A program made the translations under genes and the position numbers. The notes beneath the pieces are model-generated. The model did no database searches, was not told where the DNA came from, and saw only the letters and a list, made by a program, of their open reading frames with translations. A stretch of DNA of 64,000 nt from Ornithorhynchus anatinus (Eukaryota > Chordata > Mammalia > Monotremata > Ornithorhynchidae), in the NCBI RefSeq assembly GCF_004115215.2, contig NC_041751.1, forward strand, positions 33,061,958 to 33,125,957, read 5' to 3'. Shown piece after piece: positions 10,094 to 20,689 of this stretch. Position 1 is the first letter of the stretch. Every line of letters starts with the position of its first letter.

Positions 10094-11023
10094 CTATGGA
10101 AAATCTACGTTAGAACCAGGTGATTCCTTTTTCCAGATCGCACTTATCCTCCGGTCGCTCTGAATAATCAGAAACGGGCAGACGACCGGAAAGGTGAACG
10201 CTAACACCATATGGCAGTTCACCAGCAGAGGAGATTTTTCTTTCATGTTGAGTATAATGCTCAGCATGATGGTCTGTCGTACGTAAAAGAGGCCATAGAC
10301 AGCGACCAGGACCACCACCCTCTTGGCCGCCCTGACCTCGGGCATCTCCCCGGGGGAGCGTCCGGGCCCGTGGAGGTGCCGGACCCGCCGGTGGTGTCTG
10401 TACAGGACGAACACCATGTAGCCGCTGGCCAAACTCATCAGCCCCACGAAGAACAGGTCGCGGAAGGAGAACACGACGGCGATGAGCAGGGTGGTTTCCG
10501 TGCCGACGCTGACTTTTACGCAATATCTGAGGTCCAGCACGAGTTTAACGCTGCTGCCGTTCCTGGGGCCCGTCACGTGCGACGCCATACTTAAATCTAC
10601 GAGCAGACTGAGGCCCCAGGACAGGAGGCAGGAGAGGACGACGCCCCTGGGCAACCCGGCTTTGAGCCGGGCCAACCGGGGGGTCCCGGGGCCGACGGCG
10701 ACGGCCTGGAAGACGCTCAGGAGGCAGATGGCGCAGATGGCCAGCCCCCGGCCCACTCGAGAACCGTACATGAGGAATTTACACCCCACGTCGCTCAGGA
10801 AATTTCTCCAACCCCAGGCCGAGAGGGTCTCCGGGATTCCCAGGGTGAGAAGATTCATGGTGTTGGCCAAAGTCAGGTGGCTGAAAATCAGGTCCAGGGA
10901 GCTGAACCCGGGGCTGACGCACAACGCGCGGATGTAAAAGACCAGGAGCAGTACGTTCAGCAAGATCCCGATGGTGATCTGAAACAGCATCACGGTCCCG
11001 AAGGACGTGGAGATGCCATCCAT
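10094..11023 (-). CDS. Vomeronasal type 1 receptor (V1R), intact
   Basis: Pheromone-type GPCR expected in vomeronasal neurons, 309 residues in one coding exon, a normal V1R length. Signature sequences: CLLSVFQAVAV in TM3 (100-110), glycosylation site NGSS in the second extracellular loop (155-158), RAAKRVVVLV entering TM6, and FPVVCPFLIIQSD in TM7 (278-290). It has no DRY/NPxxY of the OR type, as is normal for V1Rs. The ATG at 11023 gives the usual short N-terminus before TM1. An out-of-frame ATG lies 10 bases upstream (11033). It is the only V1R in the window, flanked by ORs, and is unrelated to them in sequence. Monotremes, platypus above all, are known for a large V1R repertoire. Likely functional. 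Confidence 0.93.
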   Translation of the reverse strand: MDGISTSFGTVMLFQITIGILLNVLLLVFYIRALCVSPGFSSLDLIFSHLTLANTMNLLTLGIPETLSAWGWRNFLSDVGCKFLMYGSRVGRGLAICAICLLSVFQAVAVGPGTPRLARLKAGLPRGVVLSCLLSWGLSLLVDLSMASHVTGPRNGSSVKLVLDLRYCVKVSVGTETTLLIAVVFSFRDLFFVGLMSLASGYMVFVLYRHHRRVRHLHGPGRSPGEMPEVRAAKRVVVLVAVYGLFYVRQTIMLSIILNMKEKSPLLVNCHMVLAFTFPVVCPFLIIQSDRRISAIWKKESPGSNVDFP

Positions 11024-11129
11024 TCTCTTTCATTTTTCCTCAAAACCGGAAGGGGCCTCCTGCAGAGAAATTTGGGAAGAAGGAGAGAGGAAGGCGAGAT
11101 GGGAAATCTACCGCTGAATCTGCTCTGCA

Positions 11130-12006
11130 ATTCATTTATTTATATTAATGTCCGTCTCCCCTTCTAGTCTGTGAGATCGTTGGGGGCAGGGAGCGTGTCT
11201 ATCAATTCTGTCGTCTTGTCCTCTCCCAAGTGCTTAGTACTGGGCTCTGCGCACAGTAAGCGTTCAATAAGTACAACTGATGGATTGAACGATTGACTGT
11301 GGAGCGATCGCGCTGTGCCCTGACGCTTGGAAGAGCTGCCCGGCTCATTTTTCTACGAAAACGTTCAGAACGTGTTTCCCCCGCCTCAAAAAACTCCAGT
11401 GGTTTGCCCATCCACCTCCGCGTCAAACAGAAACTTCTTGCCATCGGCTTTATGACGCTCAACCACCTTGCCCCCTCCTACCTCACCTCGCTGATTTCCT
11501 ACTACAGCCCAGCCCGCACACTTCACTCCTCTAACGCCCACCTACTCACTCTACCTCCATCTCATCTATCTCACCACCGTTCCCTCACCTACGTCCTGCC
11601 TCTGGCCTGGAACTCCCACCCTTTTCGTATTCAACATCCCCCCCATAACCCATCTTCCCGTCTTCGAGGCCTTATTAAGAATCACACTTCATTCAATAAT
11701 ATTTATTGAGCACTTACTATGTGCAGAGCACTGTACTAAGCGGCCTTCCCTCACTAAATCCTCATTTCCCCTCCTCCCTCGCCATACTGTCATCCCACAC
11801 TTAGGATCTGAATCCTTTAAACTTTTGATATGCACCCCAACTTCACCCCTAAGCACTCATGTCCATATCTGTAATTTATTTTAATGTCGGTCTCCCCCTC
11901 TAGGCTGTAAGCTCCTCGTAAGCTCTGTTCCACCGAGCTCTCCCAAGCACTCAATACAGTGCTCCGCACCCAGGACGTACTCAGGGACTACGATCGGGAT
12001 TGAATA
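11130..12006 (+). repeat. L2 tail and L2 ORF2-3'UTR fragment
   Basis: 11130-11300 is an L2 terminal tail. 11300-11692 encodes the L2 ORF2 C-terminus (LPIHLRVKQKLL, LAPSYLTSLI, YSPARTLHSS, YVLPLAWNS). A short L2 tail in reverse (11693-11745) interrupts it, and the 3' UTR resumes to about 12006 with tctagg-ctgtaagctcctcgt and the tail. Confidence 0.82.
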
Positions 12007-12283
12007 GTAGAGAAGCAGCAAGCCCTAGTGGATAGGGCCCGGGCCTGGGAGTCAGAAGGAAGTGGGTTCTAATCCTGCTTCGGCCCCTTGTCTGCTGTGT
12101 GACCTGGAGCAAATCACTGCTCAGGGCCTCGGTTTCCACATCTGGAAAATGGGGATTACGACCACGAGCCCCGTGTGGAACAGGGCCGACGGCCGACGCG
12201 GTCATCTCGTAGCTACCCCAGAGCTCAGAACGGTGCCCGACACAGAGGAAGCGCTTAACGGATGCTATTATTAATGTTATTAT
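12007..12283 (+). repeat. Mon1 SINE
   Basis: Forward copy directly abutting the L2 end, with an ATT-rich 3' end (attattaatgttattatt). Confidence 0.85.
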
Positions 12284-13179
12284 TCCCCTCCAACTCTCTC
12301 GCCCTCCCTCTTTCTTTCATTTACCTTGGTTACTCCGCTCCTCGCTGCCTTCCCCACAACGTGGTCACCAGGGTGGAAGTGGAAAGCAGAAACGGGGGCA
12401 GAGGATAATGTGGGCTGGAGTTGCGAGGCGGGGAAGACGCCTCTTCACCATCTTGCTGACATCTGGGAGACCTTTCCGAAGTCACTCTGCCGCTCGTCTG
12501 CTGAGCGACCTTAGGCAAGTCACTTCCCTGAGCCTCCCAGTTCCCTCATTTGCAAAACGGGGGTTCACTACCCGTTCTCCCTCCTACTTAGACTTTGAGC
12601 CCCGTGCGGGACCACAGCGCTTGGCACACAGCAAGCGCTTGACGAATAGCACGGTCGCTATTATCCGGAGCGGAAGATGAAAGCGGAGTCTTTTCCGAAA
12701 CCTCGGAGTCCTTGGAGTCCCGGGAGAAGGGAGAGGGTGACCGGCCCTGGTCCCCATCCCAGTTGGAAGGGGCTAAAGCGGACTCTCCCAAGCCTTCAGC
12801 ACAGTGCCCCGCATAGAGTGAGCGCTCAATAAATACGACGGAAGCTACCCAGAGCCCCGAGAAGCCGCTGACAGGGACGGCTTTAGGCCACTCACCCATC
12901 TCCGTCGGTCGGGCTGGCTTGAAGGGCCGGTCGCGGGCAGACGCTGACAGATGGAAGGTGAGGCAGCCAGTTTTCACGGCTCTCTGCCCTCGGGGACTGA
13001 TTAGTGACTCTGCGGGGTTGCGTTTGTGTGTACGGTGTCTGCGGTGTTTGTGTGAGCGTGATTAACCCGCCCTGTCAGTTGTACCCACCGTCCCTTCCCT
13101 GATGACACCTAAGCCCGGGACAAAATGAACCCAGAGTCCTCCCTGCCATTATCCACTCAGCGTCAACCCATCAGAGATG
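12284..13179. other. Diverged Mon1, L2 tail and unique sequence
   Basis: A diverged Mon1 (+) at about 12490-12666 and an L2 tail (+) at 12775-12842. The rest, including 12843-13179, holds no recognisable gene. Confidence 0.55.
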
Positions 13180-13690
13180 ATACCTGTGGTGTTCGTTAAG
13201 CGCTTACTACGTGCCAGGCACCGTACTAAGCATGGGGTAGATAGAGGCTAAACAGATTGGACACGGTGCACGTCCCACTTGGGGCTCACAGATTAATCCC
13301 CATTTTACAGGTGAGGTAACAGAGGCCCAGAGAAGTGAAGTGAGTTGCCTGAGGTCACGCAGCAGACAGGTAGCGGAGCCGGGATTAGAACCAAGGTCCT
13401 TCTGACTCCCGGGCCCGGGTTCTATCCACTAGGCCACGCTAAGAGCCCGGGCTTGGGAGTCAGAGGACGTGGGTTCTAATCCCGGCCGCGCCTCTTGTCT
13501 GCCGTGTGACCTCGGGCAAGTCACTTCATTTCTCTGGGCCTCGGTGGCCTCATCTGTAAAACGGGGATGAAGAGCGTGAGCCCCACGTGATGACCTTGTA
13601 TCTACCCCAGTGCTTAGAACGGCGCTCTGCACATAGAAAGCACTTAACAAATACCATCATCATCATCATCATTAATATTATAATTATTAA
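13180..13690. repeat. Head-to-head pair of Mon1 SINEs
   Basis: Mon1 (-) at 13180-13438 meets Mon1 (+) at 13439-13690, giving an imperfect inverted repeat with arms of about 250 bases and almost no spacer. The second copy ends in a cat-repeat (13652-13670). Confidence 0.85.
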
Positions 13691-13767
13691 AAGATGCCTT
13701 CGGCGAAACATGGCAACATCAGAACAGCAGCCTGCAGGCTTCAGAGATGGCACAGGCCCTACTATGG

Positions 13768-14030
13768 GTGGTATTTATTAAGCCCCTACTAGGTGTCAGG
13801 CACTGTACTAAGCACTGAGGTAGAAACAAGCTGCTGGACGCGGTTCACATCCCACACGGGGCTCACGGTCTTAATCCCCGTTTTACAGATGAGGTTAATG
13901 GAGGCCCAGAGAAGTGAAGCGGCTAGCCTGAGGTCACCCAGCAGACAGGTGGCGGAGCCGGGATTAGAATCCAGGTCCTTCTGAGTCGCGGCTGTGGGCT
14001 CTAACCATTAGACGACGACGCTCCCTCCCT
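13768..14030 (-). repeat. Mon1 SINE
   Basis: Third copy of this cluster, reverse, with head motif ccattagacgacgacgctccc. Confidence 0.83.
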
Positions 14031-14109
14031 GTCTGGGGAGGACCCGTGGCCTGAAGCGGGGCAGGTAGCCCGGTCGGCCCGGGGCCGGAGATTTGCGGAG
14101 CCTTAATGA

Positions 14110-14373
14110 GGCTCCCTGGGGCAGAATGAGGACTGGCCCCCGTTTGCGGGAGCCCCCCCAAGGGCCCCCAACCCCCGGGGCCGTTCGTGGATGAGACCGG
14201 TCCAGTCAGAGACCAGTACCGTCCCTGGGGGAGAGTCTGCCGGGCTTAAAATCCGATTTATTTCCTGTCCTCCACCTCAGCGAGCCAGGGCTGATGGACC
14301 TAAGACCGACCGATCGGCGAGGAAAAGGAGAGAGCGGCGGAGACCAGAAGACTCCAGACTACCGCATGTAAGC
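14110..14373 (+). promoter_or_regulatory. Candidate promoter and 5' exon of OR at 16867
   Basis: EBF-like near matches TCCCTGGGGC (14113-14122) and TCCCTGGGGG (14222-14231), a TATA-like CTTAAAAT at 14245-14252, and a donor-like CAT/GTAAGC with GT at 14368-14369. The order and spacing resemble the module at 28450-28608. Confidence 0.4.
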
Positions 14374-14384
14374 GAGGTTAGCCG

Positions 14385-15110
14385 TCGTCGAAGGTATTTA
14401 TTGATCGCCTGGTGTGCGCAGAGTACTGTACTAAGCGCTTGGGAGAGTACAATGGAACGGAGCTGGTAGACACGTTCCCCGCCCCCGACGAGCTTACGAC
14501 CCGGGGGGTGAGCGGTCGACGAGTCGGTTACGCCGTGTATCGTAGCGGGCGGTTATTCGGGCAGCCCGGCCTGGAGGTTGGGAGACTTGGATTCTAATCC
14601 CTCCTCCACCGCCTGTCTGCCGTGGGACCTCGGCCAAGTCACGTCGCTCCACCCCTCCGGGCCTCGGTTCCCTCCTCGGTCGAAGCGGCCTGGGGTTGAG
14701 ATGTGGGAGTTCGCAAGGGGTGGCCTGTTGGAAGAGGTGAGATTTGAGGGAGTCTGGTGGAGTTTTGGGGGACGGGACTTCCAAACTGAGAACGCTGCGC
14801 GGTTGGGGATGCAGGGGAGAGGATTAAAAGGGAGTTAGCTTGCATGGAACAAGAAGAGAAATGATACGTAATAATAACGGTGATATTTGATGAAGTGATT
14901 ATTCCTTCATTCATTCAATAGTATTTATTGAGTGCTTACTATGTGCAGAGCACTGAACTAAGCGCTTGGAATATACAACTGGGCAACAAATAGAGACAGT
15001 CCCTGCCCGGGGACGGGCTTACAGTCTAATCGGGGGAGACAGACAAAAACAAAATGACATAAACACGATAAATAGAATCAAGAATACTGTGTACCAAACT
15101 CTATAGTAGA
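14385..15110. repeat. L2 tails and partial Mon1
   Basis: L2 tail (-) at 14385-14503, partial Mon1 (+) at 14563-14685, unique sequence to 14900, and an L2 tail (-) at 14902-15110 of the subtype with caacaaatagagacagtccctgcc. Confidence 0.75.
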
Positions 15111-15116
15111 TATAGG

Positions 15117-15366
15117 ATAATAATAATAATGCTGGTATTTGTTAAGCGCTTACTATGTGCAGAGCACGGTTCTAAGCGCTGGGGTAGACACAGGGGAATC
15201 AGGTTGTCCCACGTGGGGCTCACAGTCTTCATCCCCATTTTACAGTTGAGGGAACTGAGGCACAGAGAAGTTAAGTGACTGGCCCACAGTCACACAGCTG
15301 ACAGGTGGCAGAGCCGGGATTCGAACTCATGACCTCTGACTCCAAAGCCCGTGCTCTTTCCACTGA
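15117..15366 (-). repeat. Mon1 SINE, low divergence
   Basis: Reverse copy close to consensus with intact box B (ggattcgaactc). Confidence 0.9.
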
Positions 15367-15426
15367 GAAAGTCAGACCTGGGGACGGGCTTAGGGTGGAA
15401 GGCGAGTAGCTTGGTTTTAAACCGGA

Positions 15427-15836
15427 AGCAGTGTGGCCTAGTGGGAAGAGCCCAGGCCTGGGAATCAGAGGACCTGGGTTCTTATCCCGGCTCTTTCAGT
15501 GGCTGACTGTGTGACCTTGGGCAAGTCAGTTCACTTCCTCTGTGCCTTAGTTCTCCTGTTGTCCCTCCCATTTAGACTGTGGGCCCCCCGGGTCCAACCT
15601 AACCCAGCGTTCAGAAGAGTGTCTGACAGATAGTAAACGCTCAACAAATACCTCTAAAAAAGAAACGTCGTGGAGGAGGTAGCTGGATATCTCAAGGGGA
15701 GGAGTTTGGAGCCAAGAGAGCTGGGAGTGGGGAGGTGGATGAGGAATTCTACCGTGAGCCCCGTGTGGGACAGGGACTGCATCCAACCTGCTTAACTTGT
15801 CTGTACCCCGGCGCTCAGAACAGTGCGCGGCCCGTA
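15427..15836 (+). repeat. Mon1 SINE and partial second copy
   Basis: A forward copy at 15427-15665 with an A-rich end, then only the 3' third of another at 15752-15836. Confidence 0.8.
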
Positions 15837-16071
15837 ATTGGAACTGTTAAGCACTAACTATGTGCCAGACTCCGTACTAAGCACTGAGGTAGACACCAGA
15901 TGATCACGTTGGACACCGTCTCTGTCCCACATGGGGCTCACGGTCTTAATCCTCATTTTACAGATGGGGAGAGTGAGGCACAGAGAAATTAAGTGACTTG
16001 CCCAAGGTCACAGGCGGTGGAGCCTGGATTAAAACCCAGGTCCTCTGACTCCCAGGCCTGGACTCTTTCCT
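15836..16071 (-). repeat. Mon1 SINE
   Basis: Reverse copy joined end to end with the partial forward copy before it. Confidence 0.82.
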
Positions 16072-16455
16072 CCAGTCGGTCACGTTTACTGAGTGCTCAC
16101 TGTGTGCAGAGCACTGTACTAAGCACTAGGGAGAGTACAATACCCTCTGTGGGAGCGGCATGGCTCAGTGGAAAGAGCCCGGGCTTGGGAGTCACGGGTC
16201 GTGGGTTCTAATCCCAGCTCGGCCACTCATCAGCTGTGTGACTTTGGGTGAGTTACTTAACTTCTCTGCGCCTCAGTCACCTCAGCTGGAAAATGGAGAG
16301 TAAGACTGTGAGCCCCACGTGGGACAGCCTGATTACCTTGTACCTACCCCGGCGCTTAGAACAGCGCTTGGCACCTAGTGAGCGCTTAACAAATACCAAC
16401 TCTATTATTATTGCAACGGACACATTTCCTGCCCCCAGAGAACTGACAGTCTAGA
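16072..16455. repeat. L2 tail (-) split by Mon1 (+)
   Basis: L2 tail at 16072-16150 and 16414-16455; Mon1 at about 16151-16413 with intact head (catggctcagtggaaagagc). The break in the L2 lies just after gagagtacaata. Confidence 0.85.
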
Positions 16456-16527
16456 GAGGGAATGAAGCCACGCTGCTCTTCAAGTAAGCATATTAAGTAC
16501 TTAACAGATACGATTACAGAAATGATG

Positions 16528-16645
16528 GGTCAATCGATCTTTTTTATTGAGCGCTTACCGGATGCAAAGCACTGCGCTGAGCGCTTGGAGAGTGCGATGT
16601 AACGGAGTCGGTAGACGGGTTCCCTGTCGGCAGGGAGCTTGGCTC
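16528..16645 (-). repeat. L2 3' end
   Basis: Reverse L2 tail about 220 bases before the OR start. Confidence 0.75.
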
Positions 16646-16866
16646 GGGCTGTGGATTCTTTATCCTGACAATTCTCCGTCTGTCTACAGGAAGCCCTCCG
16701 CCTCTCCCCGCCATGGTCCTCGTCTCCGGGTTAACCGAATCCCGCTCAGGCCCGGAGGTGGAGGGAGAAGGGATCTGAGGCGTTCCAGCCAACCCGCCGA
16801 TTTCATCTCTCCGACGGTGCCGTCCTTGGGCGGACGCTCAGGTTCTCAGCGGGGGCTTCCGGCCAG

Positions 16867-17889
16867 ATGTCAGACGACACGGCCAACCGCCCGGCGGCGA
16901 GGGGATTCCTGCTGCTGGGATTCTCGGAGGTCCGGGGGCTGCGGCCGGTCCAGGCCGCGCTGTTCCTCCCGGTCTTCCTGGCGGCCCTGACGGGGAACCT
17001 CCTCATCGTCGCCGTCACCGTCCTCGACCGCCGCCTCCACACGCCCTTGTACTTCCTCCTCGGGAACCTGGCCCTCGTCGACCTCCGCTACGTCTCCGTC
17101 ACCGTCCCCAAATCCATCCCCGACTCCCTCTCGAACGGCAACTCCGTCTCCCCGCCGGCCTGCGCCGCCCAGGTCTTTCTCGTGATCTTCTTGATCGGAT
17201 CGGAGATGGCCCTGCCGACCGTCACGTCCCACGACCGCCTCGTGGCCGTCTGCCGCCCCCTGCGCTATGACACCGTCGTGCACCGCGGGGCCTGTGCCTC
17301 CGTGCTGGCCGCCTCCTGGCTCAGCAGCGGCCTGAACGCCGCCCTCTACGCGACCGGCGTCTTCTCCCTGTCCTTCTGTGCCCCCAACGTCGTCCACCAG
17401 TTCCTCTGCGACGGCCCCCAGTCGCTGAGGCTCGCCTGCTCCTCCGGCCAAGGGGCCCAGAAGCTGAGTTTAGCCACGACCGTCGGCTTACCCTTCTTCT
17501 GCTCCGTGCTCGTCGTCGTCTCGTACGCGCGCATCTTCCGGGCCGTGCTGAGGATGCCGGCCGCCGAGGGCCGGGGCAAAGCCTTCTCCACCTGCCCGCC
17601 CCACCTCGCCGTCGTCACCCTTTTGGTCACCTCCGGCTCCTCTGCCTACCTGAAGCCGATATCCGACTCCCCCTCCGCGCTGGAACTCAAGCTGTCCGTG
17701 TTCTACTCCGTGTTGCCCCCCACCTTGAACCCCCTCATCTACAGCCTGAGGAACCGCGACGTGAAGATGGCGATGGAGAAACTCTTAGGGCAGAAGCCCC
17801 CCCCCCCCGGGGGGGGCTTTCCTTTAGATGATCAGCTCCTTGGGCTCAGGCCTGCCGTCTGCCGAAATAAAAACAATAAAAACGAATGA
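16867..17889 (+). CDS. Olfactory receptor, OR14-like, intact but atypical
   Basis: Class II OR, 340 residues, one coding exon. It keeps TM1 LxxLTGN, four extracellular cysteines (99 and the SFC, FLCD and LAC sites), KAFSTC and LNPLIYSLRN. It is the most divergent of the ten OR14-like genes. The G-protein motif is SHDRLVAVC, so DRY is DRL (123-125). The N-terminus (MSDDTANRPA) has no N-x-S/T site. DLCYVS is DLRYVS. The C-terminus is extended by about 25 residues because the frame reads through a C12G8 run at 17797-17816, giving PPPPGGG, and on into AT-rich sequence to a stop at 17889. Either a diverged functional receptor or a gene under relaxed constraint. The start aligns with paralogs; CAG immediately precedes the ATG. 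Confidence 0.85.
   Translation: MSDDTANRPAARGFLLLGFSEVRGLRPVQAALFLPVFLAALTGNLLIVAVTVLDRRLHTPLYFLLGNLALVDLRYVSVTVPKSIPDSLSNGNSVSPPACAAQVFLVIFLIGSEMALPTVTSHDRLVAVCRPLRYDTVVHRGACASVLAASWLSSGLNAALYATGVFSLSFCAPNVVHQFLCDGPQSLRLACSSGQGAQKLSLATTVGLPFFCSVLVVVSYARIFRAVLRMPAAEGRGKAFSTCPPHLAVVTLLVTSGSSAYLKPISDSPSALELKLSVFYSVLPPTLNPLIYSLRNRDVKMAMEKLLGQKPPPPGGGFPLDDQLLGLRPAVCRNKNNKNE
17797..17816. repeat. C12G8 palindromic run inside OR coding end
   Basis: Twelve C followed by eight G, flanked by AAG and CTT. It can form a hairpin and is a likely site of length error or polymorphism. Confidence 0.9.
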
Positions 17890-18126
17890 TTAAGGTATTT
17901 GCTACACGCTTACTGTGTGTCAAGCACTGTTCGAAGCTCTGGGTAGATACAGAGTGACCGGGTTGGCCCGCGTGGGGCTGTCTTAATCCTCATTTTACAG
18001 ATGAGGAAACTGAGGCACAGAAAAGTTACGTGGCTTGCCCAGCAGACAAGTGGCGGAATCGGGATTAGAAGCCACGTCCTCTGACTCCCCAGCCCGGTCT
18101 CTTTCCACTGGGCCACGCTGCTTCTC
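17887..18126 (-). repeat. Mon1 SINE
   Basis: Reverse copy beginning at the OR stop codon, so the receptor's 3' UTR has been replaced or invaded by it. Confidence 0.82.
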
Positions 18127-19470
18127 ATGGTAAAAAATCTCACGAAAGGCAGCGACTATCACATCCCCATTGCCCCAAGAGTCATCCGGGTCCACCTAGT
18201 AGGAAACGTTTCTAGCCACTTACCGATTTATTTCAAAAAAACGCGTTGAGTTAGGCCTGAGATCAAAATTTCTATTGTTTTCAATTTTCAGGATCGAGTA
18301 CAATTTGAGTAAATGTCCAGTTGTTTCTATCTCTGTCGCTCTGCTATCTCTCTGTCATGGAAACTTTAGTCCATTAATCAAATCACCTGTAAATAAGGCA
18401 CATAAAATAAAGGAACGGGTGGGGCCTACGAACAGTATTATTATTATTAATAGTGATAGTAATAGTTACTATCACCGCTTAGGACAGTGCTTGACAAATA
18501 GTAAGTGCTTAACAAATGCCATTCAAAAAAACTCTCTGGCACTTACTATGCGTTAAGCACGTAGTAGATTCAAGGTTATGAGATTGGAAAGAGTCCCTGG
18601 CTCACACAGGGTTCACAGAATCTATCTTAACCCCATTTTACAGATGAAGAAACTGTGGCCCAGGAAGGGAAACTGACTTGCTTAAGGTCACCCAGAAGAT
18701 CAGAGACTTGAACAAGGGTCGGCTGAATCTCAAGGTCACTAGGCAACACTATCGATCGATCAACGAATGGGTGGTATTTTTCGAGCGCTTACCGTGCGCA
18801 GAGCGCTGTGCTGATTACTTGGGTAAGTCCAGTGGAACAGAATTCCCACTATTCTCTGTCCTGGGTTTTTCTGCCCTTTTATCGAGTCTCACCCTTGGCG
18901 GGTATTTCCAGGATATTCACCTCCATAGCTACATCTTTACCGAACGATGGCGTACGATAACCTCGTCCGGGCTTACGTACTGCAATCAATCCACGATCGG
19001 TGATATTTACTGAGCACTTCTTGTGTGCAGAGCCCTGTACTAAGCACTTGGGAAAGTACAGTACAACAGAGAGGGTAGACGCGTTCCTTGCCCACATGGA
19101 CCTAAGAATCTTCAGGGGAAGACAGGCATAAAAAGAGGCTGCGGAAGAGGGAAATAGTGGAGGATTAAGAAGATTTGCTGAGATAAATATCAATCAATCG
19201 ATCTCTTAATCGTATTTATTGAGCGCTTTCTGGGTGCAGAGCATCGAACTAAGCGCTTGGGAGAGGACAGTAAAACAGAGTTGGTAGCCACAGTCCCTGC
19301 CCACACCGAGCTGACAGTCCAAAGGGGGAGACAAGACATTCATCTCTCCATCAGTGGTATTTATTGAACGATTACTGTGTGCAGAGCACTCTGCTGAGCA
19401 CTTGGGAGAATACAATATAAGAGACACGTTTTCTGCCCACAAGGAACTTGCAGGCTAGACGGGGAAGCGT
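18127..19470. repeat. Unique AT-rich stretch, Mon1 and L2 tails
   Basis: 18127-18533 is mostly unique with short att repeats and a Mon1 tail fragment. A diverged Mon1 (-) lies at 18534-18745. L2 tails (-) lie at 18750-18846, about 18985-19130, 19190-19335 and 19340-19470. Confidence 0.7.
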
Positions 19471-19607
19471 AGCGAAGGTGGGAGAGTTGATTAACACGCA
19501 TCCCGGAGCATAGAGCGTCTCAGCAACGGATACGCACATCTCTGAGCGTAATTCAGGATACGAAGCTTAGGATTCCTTGGATGGATGCCCCCGGGGGTAC
19601 TTTAGAG

Positions 19608-19868
19608 ACGCAGCTTGGCCTAGTGGAGAGAACGCGGGCCTGGGAGTCAGAGGATCTGGGTTCTAATCCTGGCTCTGCCACCCACCGGCGGTGTGACCTT
19701 AGGCGACCGACTTAACTTCTCTGCGCCTCAGTTGCCTCCATACCCGTCCTTCCTCCTCCTTAGACCGTGAGCCCCACGTGGGACCTGCTTATCTTGTGCC
19801 TAACCCAGCGCTTAGTTCGGTGCTAGGCGCACGGTGAGCGCTCAACAAACACCACGATTATTCTCATT
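19608..19868 (+). repeat. Mon1 SINE
   Basis: Forward copy with head cagcttggcctagtggagag and a complete tail. Confidence 0.86.
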
Positions 19869-19960
19869 GTCGGATTTTTGTCCAGACATCTGTTTTCCTT
19901 CAGTGGACAGCTACTTTTCCCGCCCTTCTCAAGAACTCGAGAACAATTTGCTTCAAGACG

Positions 19961-20365
19961 TTAGCCCTTTTCTGAGCTCTGGCCTTTTCCCAGAATCCTC
20001 CTCACCGCCCCCTTCATGTCCTTGTTCCTCAGGGTGTAGATGAGCGGGTTGAGGGTGGGGGTGACCACGGTGTAGAAGAGGGTCAGAAACTTGTCCCAGG
20101 TCCCAGAGAAGGAGCTGCCGGGCCAGACGTAGACCGCCGTGATGGAGCCGTAGAAGAGCGTGACCACCAGGAGGTGGGACCCGCAGGTGCCCAGGGCCTT
20201 CCTCCAGACCCGGGGCGACTTGATCCTCAGCACGGCCCGGGCGATGGACCCATAGGAGACCGTGATCAGGCTCAAGGGCAGGAGAATCAGGACCAAAGTG
20301 CCCACGAAGAGCTGGATCTCGTTGGCCCGGACGTCCACGCATGCCAACTTGAGCATGGCGGGCAT
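19961..20365 (-). pseudogene. Olfactory receptor 3' half, OR2/OR13-like relic
   Basis: 134 codons covering TM5 to the C-terminus of a class II OR that is not of the OR14-like group. Diagnostic strings are MPAMLKLACVD, GTCGSHLLVVTLFYGS, LTLFYTVVTPTLNPLIYTLRN and KDMKGAVRRIL, which I associate with families 2 and 13. TM1-TM4 are absent. At 20365 the OR sequence stops abruptly and the middle of a reverse Mon1 follows. Both partners are truncated, which suggests a deletion or rearrangement junction and not a clean SINE insertion. The surviving part has no stop or frameshift. Confidence 0.85.
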
Positions 20366-20525
20366 TGAACCCCCATTCTGCAGATGAAGAAACAGGAGGC
20401 ATAGAGAAGAGGAGCGATTTGCCCTGGAGTTACACGGCAGATGGCAGGCAAGTGGCTGGGCCGGGATTAGAACCCAGGTCCTTCTGACTCCAAGGCCTTG
20501 GCTCTAGGGCCACGCTACTTCTCAC
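20366..20525 (-). repeat. Partial Mon1 SINE at the relic junction
   Basis: Only the head half of the SINE remains, starting at the middle motif aacccccattctgcagatg. Confidence 0.8.
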
Positions 20526-20689
20526 CCCTCAGCTCTTCCTTAGCGCCTTCCACTCCTCAGCTCCCCGAGGTCAATGGGAAGCCCAGCTCACACTCTTGGG
20601 TCCCTTGTCTCCCAAGCCACTCCCGGACTTAGATTTAGAATTGGATCAGGGCTAGTAATCGTGGGCTAGTGATGGCCAAGGCTTTCTCC

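Noticed and set aside
11293-11709. Host protein-coding gene of 138 codons
   Set aside because: The translation is the C-terminal end of L2 ORF2 (LAPSYLTSLI, LPLAWNS).
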